A stretch of DNA of 64,000 nt, from NCBI RefSeq assembly GCF_900089495.1, contig NZ_LT605203.1, positions 767,522 to 831,521 of the forward strand, in the 5' to 3' direction. Each line of letters begins with the position of its first letter. Position 1 is the first letter of the stretch. The DNA is from Thiomonas sp. X19. GTDB taxonomy: Bacteria; Pseudomonadota; Gammaproteobacteria; Burkholderiales; Burkholderiaceae_C. Both the position numbers and the translations under genes were made by a program. Under the pieces are notes generated by a model. The model ran no database searches and was not told the DNA's origin. It saw nothing but the letters and a program-made list of their open reading frames with translations. Below, piece by piece: positions 45,339 to 54,052 of the stretch.

Positions 45339-47066
45339 TCAGGGGGTGCCGAGTTGTCGCCAGGCCACGGGGGTGAGGCGCTGATAGGCCCAGCGCGCCA
45401 GCAAGGCGAAGGCCAGCAGCACGGCCATGCCCAGCACCTGCAAGCGCGCCTGCTGGTGCAGCTGGAAGCCGCCCGCATATTGCAGCAGGGCGACGGCCAG
45501 CGGCGGGTGTCCTGCGGGGTAGAGCAATTCGGAGGCGGGCAGCTCGAACGCAATCGACAGCACCGCCAGCAGCCAGCCGTAGAACAGCGAGCCGGCCAGC
45601 AGCGGCAGATGCACATGGCGCAGGGTCTGCAGACGCGACAGCCCATGCACCCGGGCGGCATCGGCCAGCGAGCGGTGCAACTGCGCCACCGGCCCCAGCA
45701 GCACCCGGCTGGTGGCCGGCACCGCCAGCGCCACATAAGCCATGCCCAGCAGCAGACTGCCGCCATACAGCGGCGCATACGGCTGGTTGTAGGCCTGCAG
45801 ATAGGCGGCGGCAAGGACGATGAGCGGCAGCGCCATCATCGCCAGCAAGGCGACATCGAGCACGCGGCCCAAGCGCCCAGGGCGGGCAGTCAGCCAGGCC
45901 ATCGGCAGGGCAATGAACACGGTGATGCTGGCTGCGACCCAAGCCAGTTGCAGCGAATAGCGGATGGCGGCAAGCAATGGAGGGAGCGAAGCGGCAATCT
46001 GCGCCCAGCCCGCCTTCGGCCACGCCACGCCGAGCGCCGCGAAAGTGGGTAAAGCCAATGCAAACAAGGCCAGCGCCAAGAGCAAAGCGCCATGCAGCAG
46101 TTGGTGGCTGGTTTGCAGCCGCACCCGCGCGGCAGGCCGGTGCTTGGCACCCAGGGTTTGATGCTGGCGGGCGCGCCGCCCCACGCGGCTTTGCAGCACC
46201 AGTGCGGGCAGCACCAGCGCCAGCAGCAGCCAGGACGTTGCCGCCGCCAAGGGGAAGTTCAGCGGCATGCCGTTCACCGCCTGATAGATGGCATACGTGC
46301 CCATGGTGAAGCCGCTGCTCGCTCCCAACGTGGCCACCACCGCAAAGTTGCGCAGCGACTCGGCGTAGGCCATGGCGAAGCCGGCGGCCAGTGCGGGCAG
46401 CAGCGCGGCCAGCCCCAGGCGCAGCCGCCACAGACGCGACAGGCCGTGCACCCGCGCGGCTTCCTGCAGCGCGGCGCTGCTGTTGCGCAGGCTGCCTTGC
46501 GCCACCAGAAATACATAGGGCACGACCTTGAGGGCCAGGGTGAGGATGATGCCCACCGGGCCCAGCAGCAGTTGCGCGGCGTGCAAGGCCGTGGGCCATG
46601 CAGCCAGCGGGCCGATGGGCGCGGCCAGCAGCATCCAGCCCGAGGCGAGGAAAAAGTCCGGGAAGATGAGCAGCAGCCACACCCCGGCTTCGATCCAGCC
46701 GCGTCCGCGCAGATCGGTGCGCTCGCGCAGCCAGGCCAACCACAGGCCGAAGGGCAGCGAAAGCACGCCCACGGTGAGCGCCACCCACAGCGAGTTGAAC
46801 AGCGCATGCAGTTCATAGCCCTGGAAGGCGTGGCGCAGCGGGGCAAGCGTTGGCCGCAGATCACCCTGCAGTACATGCGGCAAGAAAGCCGTGAACAAGA
46901 AGCCCAGCAGGGGATAGGCCCACAGTGCGGCAAACGCCACAGTGGCCAGCAGTAAGCCGACACGCAAGCCCCAGCGGCGCCCAGCGGTGCGCGTGCCGCT
47001 GGGCGCGTGCGTCGACGCCAAGGCGGGTTCGGCCAGCCAGCGCAGGTCTGGATTGCGGGCAGTCAT
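45339..47066 (-). CDS. ABC importer permease, two fused domains (FbpB-like)
   Basis: 575 residues with about twelve membrane spans in two halves. Each half has an EAA loop: SSAALQEAARVHGLSRLWRL near residue 200 and HRSLADAARVHGLSRLQTLR near residue 480. This is the FbpB/ThiP architecture. It starts 33 bases after the binding-protein stop. Confidence 0.88.
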   Translation of the reverse strand: MTARNPDLRWLAEPALASTHAPSGTRTAGRRWGLRVGLLLATVAFAALWAYPLLGFLFTAFLPHVLQGDLRPTLAPLRHAFQGYELHALFNSLWVALTVGVLSLPFGLWLAWLRERTDLRGRGWIEAGVWLLLIFPDFFLASGWMLLAAPIGPLAAWPTALHAAQLLLGPVGIILTLALKVVPYVFLVAQGSLRNSSAALQEAARVHGLSRLWRLRLGLAALLPALAAGFAMAYAESLRNFAVVATLGASSGFTMGTYAIYQAVNGMPLNFPLAAATSWLLLALVLPALVLQSRVGRRARQHQTLGAKHRPAARVRLQTSHQLLHGALLLALALFALALPTFAALGVAWPKAGWAQIAASLPPLLAAIRYSLQLAWVAASITVFIALPMAWLTARPGRLGRVLDVALLAMMALPLIVLAAAYLQAYNQPYAPLYGGSLLLGMAYVALAVPATSRVLLGPVAQLHRSLADAARVHGLSRLQTLRHVHLPLLAGSLFYGWLLAVLSIAFELPASELLYPAGHPPLAVALLQYAGGFQLHQQARLQVLGMAVLLAFALLARWAYQRLTPVAWRQLGTP

Positions 47067-47099
47067 GGGCGCGGTGTTCAGCGGGCGCTCAGTGGACGG

Positions 47100-48152
47100 T
47101 CAGCGTGCGATCTGCGCGGTGAACCAGTCGATCACCTGCGGCTCTCTCAATCCCCATACGGCCGGGTCGAGCACCAGCGGCTGCACCCTGCCCAGCAGCT
47201 TCAGGCTGGGCAGGGGCGCGACGCCTTCGAGCAAGGGCAGATCGTTGGAGTCGGCATCGGCGTCGCCTTGCTGCATCGCGGCCTGTCCTGCAGGCGACAG
47301 CACCCATTGCACGAAGCGCCGCGCTTGCTGCTGCAGCGTGCCCGACACCTGCTTGCCGATGGCCAGATCGGACGGCAACACGGTGGCGGGTGCGGGTGTG
47401 GCAATGTGCAGCGCGGGCATCTCGTGCAGGAAGCCGATGGCCGCCGAGCTTTGCACCACGGCGGCGTCGATCTGGCCGTACTGCAGCGCGCGCAGGGTCA
47501 CGCTGTTGGTGGGAAACACCTTCAAGCCGTTGGCTTTGAGACGCTCGAAATATGCCTTGCCCGGCGTGTCCCCCAGGTGTTGCAGCAGGCCCGCGACCAG
47601 CGGATAGGTGGGGCCGGAGATGGCCGGGTTGTCCATGCCCACCTTGCCGCGCAGCGCGGGCTTGGCGAGGTCGGCCCAGGTCTTGGGCCAATCGGCCTGC
47701 GCGATGGTCCTGGGGTTGTAGAGGATGACCCCGGCATAGGTCACGCCCACCGGCTGCCAGCAATGGCTGGGCGGCACGAGTTGCCGGCCCAGCGCGGTGT
47801 AGCGCACGGCAGGTGTCCAGCCGCATTGCAGCAGGCCTTGCGTGGCGAAGGTCTGCATCGCCTGGTTGCCGTCCAGCCAGAGCACGTCCCATTGCGGGTT
47901 GCCGCTTTCAGCCTGCACCCGCGCCAGCAGCGGGCCGGTGCTGAGGTGAATGAGGTTGACGGGAATGCCGGTGGCCTGGGTGAAGGCTTGCGCGACATGC
48001 TGGTCGTAGCCCATCGCGCCATAGACGGTGAGGGTGGCGGCTTGTGCCTGCGCTGACGCGCCAAGGCCGAGCAGCGTGGCCGTGGCAAGCTGGCGTGCAA
48101 AGCGGCAAGCCAGCTTGCTTGTGCGGCGTGATGTCGAGGCCATGGAAGTCAT
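47100..48152 (-). CDS. extracellular solute-binding protein (FbpA/AfuA-like)
   Basis: 350 residues from the ATG at 48152, which overlaps the tonB stop by ATGA. A signal peptide (1-39, ending AQAAT) precedes the mature protein. The type-II fold has LTVYGAMGYDQHVAQAF, PVNLIHLSTGPLLARVQAESGNP and QWDVLWLDGNQ, typical of the iron(III)/thiamine-binding group. Ligand not decided by visible residues: no clear tyrosine pair of a ferric site is obvious. Confidence 0.8.
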   Translation of the reverse strand: MTSMASTSRRTSKLACRFARQLATATLLGLGASAQAQAATLTVYGAMGYDQHVAQAFTQATGIPVNLIHLSTGPLLARVQAESGNPQWDVLWLDGNQAMQTFATQGLLQCGWTPAVRYTALGRQLVPPSHCWQPVGVTYAGVILYNPRTIAQADWPKTWADLAKPALRGKVGMDNPAISGPTYPLVAGLLQHLGDTPGKAYFERLKANGLKVFPTNSVTLRALQYGQIDAAVVQSSAAIGFLHEMPALHIATPAPATVLPSDLAIGKQVSGTLQQQARRFVQWVLSPAGQAAMQQGDADADSNDLPLLEGVAPLPSLKLLGRVQPLVLDPAVWGLREPQVIDWFTAQIAR

Positions 48153-48907
48153 TGATCGTTCAGGTGAAACCGCACCCAAATGGTGAAGGCCATGGCTTTG
48201 CCTTGCAGCACACGGGGTGTGGCGGGATAGGGGGCGTTGCGCACGGCATCGAGCGCGGCGTGGTCCAGCGGGCCGGCACCGCTGGACGTGACCACGCGCA
48301 AGTGGCTGACCACGCCGTCGCGGAAATCGAAACCCACCAGCGTCTTGCCGGAGAGCCGCATCAGGCGCGCGGCTTGCGGATAGCGCACCGCCGCCTGGAT
48401 GGCGCTGCGCAACGCGGCCTCGAAGCCGGCCTTGATCGAGGCGGCGTCGGGTGCCGGGGGTGCCGGCGGTTGCGGCGGAGCAGGCGGTGTGGGCGCCGCC
48501 ACCGGCATGGCCGGCTTGGTGTCGGGCACCGGTGCGGGCGGGGCCTCCAGCTTCGGCGTCGCCACCGGCGGCGGTGGCGGCGGCTGCGCGGGTTTGGGGG
48601 CGACCTTGTGGAGGACCGGCCTGGGCCGCGGCTTGACGACGGGTTTGGGGGTGGGCTTCGGCAGCGGCTTGGGCACGGGCGGCCTGGGCGTTGGCGGAGC
48701 GACCGTTTGGGGCGCCGGCTTCGGGGCGTCGAGCACGATTTGCATCGGCGCAGGCGGTGGTGGCGCCGATGCATGGTCGGCCAGCCAGAGCAGAGCACCG
48801 ACGATGACAACCTCCAGCAGCAGCGCAGCGCCCGCCGCCAGCGGCCAGCGCTGCCCGTCATGCGGCTCACGCCAATGCTGCGGGGCGTGCTGCAGCACGG
48901 CGCTCAT
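48149..48907 (-). CDS. tonB: TonB-like energy transducer
   Basis: 252 residues from the ATG at 48907, overlapping the exbD stop by ATGA. One N-terminal membrane span (about 22-44), then a long Pro/Lys/Ala-rich linker (about 50-160) that spans the periplasm, then the TonB C-terminal domain with AVRYPQAARLMRLSGKTLVGFDF. It delivers proton-motive energy from ExbBD to the TonB-dependent receptor of the same operon. The rest of the coding is in the order exbB, exbD, tonB, as in many dedicated systems. Confidence 0.85.
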   Translation of the reverse strand: MSAVLQHAPQHWREPHDGQRWPLAAGAALLLEVVIVGALLWLADHASAPPPPAPMQIVLDAPKPAPQTVAPPTPRPPVPKPLPKPTPKPVVKPRPRPVLHKVAPKPAQPPPPPPVATPKLEAPPAPVPDTKPAMPVAAPTPPAPPQPPAPPAPDAASIKAGFEAALRSAIQAAVRYPQAARLMRLSGKTLVGFDFRDGVVSHLRVVTSSGAGPLDHAALDAVRNAPYPATPRVLQGKAMAFTIWVRFHLNDQ

Positions 48908-49311
48908 GAGCCGCTGCCTCCGCCCTGCCGCGTCGCCAGGCCGATCTTCGTCACTCCCGCCTGGCGGCAGGCGTCCATCACCGCCATGAGCTGCTGCAGC
49001 GAGGTGTCCTTGTCTCCGGCCAGGGTCACCTGCAGTGCACCCGGCTGCGGCCGGCTCTTGAGCATGGCGGTGAGCTGCGCCGGGGTGAGTGCCCTCTGGT
49101 CGAAATGGATCACGCCCGCCTTGTCCACCGCCAGGGTGATCTGCGGCTTGGGCATGGCCTGGGCGGTGGCGCTGGTGGGCAGGCGCGAGGCGATGCCGGC
49201 GTCGGGAATCATGTGCAGCGTCACCATGATGAAGAACACCAGCAGGAAAAACATGATGTCGATCATCGGAATGATCTCGATGCGGGCTTTCTTGACTTCG
49301 AAATACTTCAT
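48904..49311 (-). CDS. exbD: ExbD, biopolymer transport protein
   Basis: 135 residues. N-terminal membrane span (residues 12-32, IEIIPMIDIMFFLLVFFIMVT) with the essential Asp (MIDIMFF, about residue 18), then a periplasmic domain with VDKAGVIHFDQRALTP and GDKDTSLQQLMAVMDACRQAGV. Forms the proton channel with ExbB that powers TonB. The stop overlaps tonB. Confidence 0.9.
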   Translation of the reverse strand: MKYFEVKKARIEIIPMIDIMFFLLVFFIMVTLHMIPDAGIASRLPTSATAQAMPKPQITLAVDKAGVIHFDQRALTPAQLTAMLKSRPQPGALQVTLAGDKDTSLQQLMAVMDACRQAGVTKIGLATRQGGGSGS

Positions 49312-49461
49312 GGCAACTCAAGGAAAAGTGCCGCAGCGCGAGGGCGCCGCGGCGGAAGCGGACGGAGAATGCGCGCTTGCTTGTAGAAAGGGTGTGATGG
49401 AAAGGGTGTGAGGAGCGAACTGGCGCGTTGATCCGAGGCCTGGAATGGCACCGTGCCGAGG

Positions 49462-50193
49462 TCAGGCAATTTTTTGTTGCAGCGCCTGGCCCAGGGCGCC
49501 GGCAGGCGCGACGCGGTTGGGGCTGACCGGGGTGACGACCGGATGCCGCGCGGGGCCGCGCACGCCGCCTTCGCGGTAGTGCGGCACCATGCGGTTGGCC
49601 AGCATCAGCTTGATGCGTTCGAGCTGGTGCATCAGCAGGCGCACGCGCTGGTTCAGCGCGTTGAACGCCACCAGGCCGAGCACGGCGATGAACAGCCCGG
49701 CGGCCGTGGCCACCAGCGCCTCGCCCACGCCGCCGGTGACGGCCTGCGAAGCCGCCCCCGGATTGGCCAGCGCCGAGAAGGTGTTGAACATGCCGATGAT
49801 GGTGCCCAGCAGGCCCAGCAGCGGCGCCAGGGTGACGATGGTGTCGAGCACCCACAGCCCGTGGTCGATGCGCGGCGCCTGGTCCATCACGGCCTCTTCC
49901 AGGCGGCTGGAAAAGTGCTCGATGGCGTCGCTCATATCGTGATGCAGCGCCACGGCCACCACCTGCGCCGCCGGTGTATCGGCGTTCGCCTCGACCAGGC
50001 CTTTGAGTGATTTGGCGTCCACATGCGCGTGGCCCTTCAGTTCACGCACCCAGGTCTTGGCCGAGTCCAGCATGCGCGAGAGGGTCCAGAAACGCTCCAC
50101 GGTCACCGCCAGAGCCACGAACAGCAAGACCAGCATGATGTAGAGAATGCCGCCCGAAGTCTGGGCGATGTGGGTGAGCGTGTCGAATGACAT
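49462..50193 (-). CDS. exbB: ExbB/TolQ/MotA-family proton channel
   Basis: 243 residues, three membrane spans, with the MotA/TolQ/ExbB signature LAPLLGLLGTIIGMFNTF and the third-span GVGEALVATAAGLFIAVLGLVAFN. Pentameric proton channel. 150 bases separate it from exbD and 126 from the receptor gene. Confidence 0.9.
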   Translation of the reverse strand: MSFDTLTHIAQTSGGILYIMLVLLFVALAVTVERFWTLSRMLDSAKTWVRELKGHAHVDAKSLKGLVEANADTPAAQVVAVALHHDMSDAIEHFSSRLEEAVMDQAPRIDHGLWVLDTIVTLAPLLGLLGTIIGMFNTFSALANPGAASQAVTGGVGEALVATAAGLFIAVLGLVAFNALNQRVRLLMHQLERIKLMLANRMVPHYREGGVRGPARHPVVTPVSPNRVAPAGALGQALQQKIA

Positions 50194-50319
50194 GGTTTGA
50201 TTCCGGAAATGGGGTCGGGAAAATCAGCAACGGTAGCGAAAGTTCGTGACGATTCTTCGAACTTTCACCCCGTTTGGTTTTCCTGAGTGTGGATAGGAGT
50301 CCAGGATGAACCGCATCAA

Positions 50320-52698
50320 TCAAAAGTCGGCCGACAGGCTGGCGAAGAATGTGCGGGGCGCTCCTGGGGTCGCCAAGACAAATTGCTGGTTCGGGTTGTT
50401 GCCCATGCCGACCCACTCTCCGTCAAAACTGACGAACTGATTGGCGTTGTATTCCTTGTTCGTCGCATTCAGAACGCCAAAGCCGAAGTGCAAGTCACGC
50501 AGCAGCGACTGGTGCAACGGTACCGTGCCATCCAGGGTCAAATTCAACAGGCCGTAGGCCGGCGCTTGTTGGGAGGTTGGCGTGTTGGTGTAGTCGCTCC
50601 ACATGTACTGCGCGCCGGTGTACTGGTAAGAAATGGCCGGAACCCAGAGCATGCCGTTGCTATAGATCTTGTAATTGATGCCGACATTGAGGGTTCGGTT
50701 CGGGACGTTCGAGACCGGCAGGTTGGCGTAGCTGACTCCGCCGGTGGTGTAGTTATTGAAATCCGCCTTCTCGAAGTTCACGTTCGCGAATACCCCCAAG
50801 TTGTAGAGAAGATCGTCAGCCACGGCAATGTTGATGCCTTTGTAACTGGAGTCACCGTTCGCGTCACCGATGTAGTTGCCGTTGGCGTCGGTGAGTGGGA
50901 TGTACTGGTTGCTGTAATGCAGGTGGTAATACGAGGCCGACAAGAGGAAGTGATGCAGGTACTGGCTGTTTTCAACATGGATCTTGAAGCCGACGTTGTA
51001 ATCTTGGCTTTTTTCCAAGTTGTAGATGGGCGGGGTTGACTGGTACAGACCGCCGCCGCCGCCAACTTGTGGCTCTTTATAGGCCACCGCATAGTTGGCG
51101 AAGGTCGCCAGCCACGGTAAGGGTCGGAAGTTGACGCTGATCGAGGGTTCAACATCGTGGTGAGTGACGTTTGCACCTGGCAGCGTGCCCTGATCAGCAG
51201 AGGGGTCGAGAGCGTAGGCTTGGGCAAAATCGGTCTGGCCTCCGGGTGAATAGACAGTCTGGTCGCTGATGAATCGGATGCCAGGGGTCACATCCAGGTT
51301 GGCCAGCGGGCTGATCTTGTCCTGAGCGAAAACCGCCAAATCGGTCTGGTTGAAATAATCACTGCGATACTTTGCGTTGGGCACAGTCTGACTGCCGTAG
51401 ACAGTCGTCGACGATCCAACCAAATCCGCTGGGTTATAGAAAGCGTTGCGGGTGTTGTAGGTGCTTTTCAGGAAAAAGCCGCCGACGCTGATCAGATTAT
51501 GAGGAAGGCTGAGGTCGGCCCAAATCTTGTCGCCGTAGACCGAAGTGCTCGGGTTGTTGTGTTCGAATAAATTCGCTGGGCTGCTCAATCCATAATTGGC
51601 GTAGTGATCATGCACGCGTTCCCCAAGGCGATACCAGAGCAGGTTGTGCAGAGTCACGTTGGCATCAAGCGCGACGTTGAGCTTGCCGTAGATCAGACGG
51701 GTTTTGTTGGTGTCGTTCTTGTTCCATACTTTGCCTGGTACCGTGCTGTAAAAACCCGATGCCGGCTGGCTATACAGCGGCGAGTTGGCCGTGCCGTTTT
51801 GGGTGACGTCAGGGATGGTTGTCGTTGGCACAGCCATCGGGCGGTAACCAGTGCCGCGTGCTTGGTAAAAGCCAATGGAGAAGTCGCCCTGTTCGAATTG
51901 CTTACGGGTCTTCAGGAACACCGCATAGTTCTGGCTGCGGCTGTCGAAGCCATCTGGAGCGCTGCGGTAGCTGTTAGCCGAACCGGTGCCACCGGCCAGA
52001 ATCGTTGACCAACCGTCATGTTCGCCGGTGTTGAGCACGTAGTCGAGGTTGCGTGCGCCATAGCTGCCGACGCTAAGGCCGATTGAACCGCCAGCCTTGT
52101 CACTTGGTTGTAGGGGAACAAACGCAATCTGCCCCCCGATGTTGTTGTACCAGCGGTCCTCGGGGTTCCCCGGGCCATAAGTGACGCCGACGCCTTGCAA
52201 CAATCCGAGTTGTGGGATCTGCGGCGTCGCCCATAAACCACTCGATGGGTTGACCATCGGTACCCCGTCGAAGGTGACTGAAATCGAGCCGTTGTCGATC
52301 TGGGCGCCGCTGAAACCACCCCAACCCTGCTTGATTCCGTTGATGCTGATGGAGTTCTTGGTCGCGCCGGTCGAGCCATAACCTGAGACTCCGACGCCAG
52401 GAACCAGGGCGAGCGCTTGGGCGCTGCCACCGAATGGTCCTGCTGTTTTTAACTCCGTCTTAGTGATGACTTTGGTTGCTTGTCCTGACTTGAATACATG
52501 AGCAGCCTCGAGTTTTTTTTGCTCGTGGCTCTTCTTGGCGACAGCGCCTTGAGAGCCAGCCTGTACGCTGCCGAGGTCGGTCGGCGCGTTTTGGGCCTGG
52601 GCAGCGATGGGAGCTGCCAGCAGAGTGGCGAACAGCGCCTGCGCGAGCAGGCTGGGTTTGAACGCGGGACGCGCGGTTGGCGTGATCGGGTGCTGCAT
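50320..52698 (-). CDS. TonB-dependent outer-membrane receptor
   Basis: 792 residues from MQHPITPTARP (52698), with CGGAGGA upstream. A signal peptide (ends about residue 37, IAAQAQ) precedes a short N-terminus, then the plug domain (about 75-200; ALVPGVGVSGYGSTGATKNS and GISINGIK-like repeats) and a 22-strand barrel ending in a terminal Phe (FFASLSADF). No STN signalling domain is seen, so it does not signal to a sigma factor. GC content is visibly lower than in the flanking genes, suggesting acquisition. Ligand unknown. Confidence 0.88.
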   Translation of the reverse strand: MQHPITPTARPAFKPSLLAQALFATLLAAPIAAQAQNAPTDLGSVQAGSQGAVAKKSHEQKKLEAAHVFKSGQATKVITKTELKTAGPFGGSAQALALVPGVGVSGYGSTGATKNSISINGIKQGWGGFSGAQIDNGSISVTFDGVPMVNPSSGLWATPQIPQLGLLQGVGVTYGPGNPEDRWYNNIGGQIAFVPLQPSDKAGGSIGLSVGSYGARNLDYVLNTGEHDGWSTILAGGTGSANSYRSAPDGFDSRSQNYAVFLKTRKQFEQGDFSIGFYQARGTGYRPMAVPTTTIPDVTQNGTANSPLYSQPASGFYSTVPGKVWNKNDTNKTRLIYGKLNVALDANVTLHNLLWYRLGERVHDHYANYGLSSPANLFEHNNPSTSVYGDKIWADLSLPHNLISVGGFFLKSTYNTRNAFYNPADLVGSSTTVYGSQTVPNAKYRSDYFNQTDLAVFAQDKISPLANLDVTPGIRFISDQTVYSPGGQTDFAQAYALDPSADQGTLPGANVTHHDVEPSISVNFRPLPWLATFANYAVAYKEPQVGGGGGLYQSTPPIYNLEKSQDYNVGFKIHVENSQYLHHFLLSASYYHLHYSNQYIPLTDANGNYIGDANGDSSYKGINIAVADDLLYNLGVFANVNFEKADFNNYTTGGVSYANLPVSNVPNRTLNVGINYKIYSNGMLWVPAISYQYTGAQYMWSDYTNTPTSQQAPAYGLLNLTLDGTVPLHQSLLRDLHFGFGVLNATNKEYNANQFVSFDGEWVGMGNNPNQQFVLATPGAPRTFFASLSADF

Positions 52699-52943
52699 GC
52701 AATCCTCCGGGGTGGGTCGGGTTCGGCTTGTCCGCGAGGCTGTCTGGCCCACGGGTACAGAGCGCTATTGCAGCCAGGGCGCGTGACGCGCCGGTTGCAT
52801 AAACCTGACGAAGATCTGACCGCCGGCGTCAAACTTGTACATAAACGTTGACGTTGCGAACGCTTATCGACACCAGGAGCAGATTCGGCCGGCGCCGATT
52901 GACGCGTCTGGGCGCGCTGAGTGTGTCAACAAGCCAGGGCTAC

Positions 52944-53747
52944 TCAGGTTTGTCGATGCGCAGCGTTGTCAACGCTTGGGGTCGTTTGCCCCGGCGGCAA
53001 GGTTCTGTGCCAGCGGTAGCCCACACCATGCACCGTCTGCACATGGTTGTGCAGCCCGAGCGGGCGCAGCGCGCGTCGCAGGCGACCCACGGCGGTGTGC
53101 ACCGTGTCGGCCTGGGCACGGGCAGGAATGTCCATCGCCAAACGCAGCGCCTGGGGGCCAAGCACATGCCCGGCCTGCGCCGCAAGGGTCCAGAGCAGGT
53201 GGAAGAGTTGCGGCGGCAGCGCCAGAGTCTGCGTGCCCTCAAGGGATTGCAGAGCCGCCCCGAAATGTCCTTGACCCCCTTTGGGGGAGTCCGCTTGCGG
53301 ACTGCTGGGGGCGCTCAGATAAAGGCGTCGGGCCTGCCCATCCAGCGCCAGGTCGTCATCCAGCTGCAGCCAGCCGTCGGGCTGCGGCGCCACGCGCTCG
53401 CGCAGCCGGCCGAGTTGTGCGCGGATCAAGGCGGCCGTGCTGCCCAGGTGCAGCACGGCATCGGCGCCGGCGCGCAGTGCCGCCAGGGCGCCGGGGTCAG
53501 CCACGTCGGGCAGCAGCGCAAGCACGCCTGGCAGGCGCCCGCCGGGCTGGTGGCGCAGGAGCATGAGCCAGTCGGTCAGCTCGCGCACGTCGTGGCCGCT
53601 GCTGAGCAGCGCTGCCCAGGAGTCGCCTTCGCGCAGGCGCAACAAAGCCTCGCCGGGCGCGATGGGTTGGGAATTGGTATCGTCGCAATCCGCCGTGGCC
53701 GAGGCGAAGCGCACGCGCAGGACAGCGTGCTTGACCGTGTGATTCAT
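52944..53747 (-). CDS. OmpR-type winged-helix regulator with degenerate receiver and in-frame insertion
   Basis: 267 residues from the ATG at 53747 (MNHTVKHAV); an ATG at 53804 is possible. The N-terminal half resembles a receiver domain (GVLALLPDVADPGALAALRAGADAVLHLGS) but lacks the phospho-acceptor Asp pattern. The C-terminal winged helix has LALPPQLFHLLWTLAAQ and VHTAVGRLRRALRPLGL ... VQTVHGVGYRW. Residues 145-171, between LYL and TQTLALPP, are encoded by palindromic element C. It is upstream of the TonB block on the same strand and probably controls it (inference). Confidence 0.8.
   Translation of the reverse strand: MNHTVKHAVLRVRFASATADCDDTNSQPIAPGEALLRLREGDSWAALLSSGHDVRELTDWLMLLRHQPGGRLPGVLALLPDVADPGALAALRAGADAVLHLGSTAALIRAQLGRLRERVAPQPDGWLQLDDDLALDGQARRLYLSAPSSPQADSPKGGQGHFGAALQSLEGTQTLALPPQLFHLLWTLAAQAGHVLGPQALRLAMDIPARAQADTVHTAVGRLRRALRPLGLHNHVQTVHGVGYRWHRTLPPGQTTPSVDNAAHRQT
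53237..53317 (-). repeat. palindromic element copy C, in frame inside the regulator
   Basis: 81 bases = 27 codons. On the minus strand: TGAGCGCCCCCAG, the perfect AGTCCGCAAGCGGACT hairpin, CCCCC-AAA-GGGGG, then arms TCAAGGAC and ATCCCTTGA around TTCGGGGCGGCTCTGC. No stop in the used frame. Confidence 0.8.
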
Positions 53748-54052
53748 GGGGTGCGGAGGGCGCAGGATGGTGGCGTGGGCGCTGCCCGAATCTCGGTTAT
53801 TCATGTGTCAGGCCGATGACAAGCGGATGACAGCCCGACGCTTGCGGCATTGCGTCTGCCATGACGTGGCCGTGGCGTCGCTGGCGCAAGGCATGGACCG
53901 GCCCCGGCGTGCCGTTGAGCCCGGCGCCTGGCTTGTGGGTCACGGGTTACATCTGGCAGTGCGCGCATGCAAGCCGCTGTCATGCGCGCACGCATGTCGT
54001 TCGTTGATGTTGAAAGCAACCCATTCCAGGGTTCTCGCCCAAGCCGACAACC

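Noticed and set aside
52699..52943. Fur box or cobalamin riboswitch upstream of the TonB receptor gene
   Set aside because: No Fur-like 19-base dyad and no cobalamin-box core could be seen in this 245-base region.
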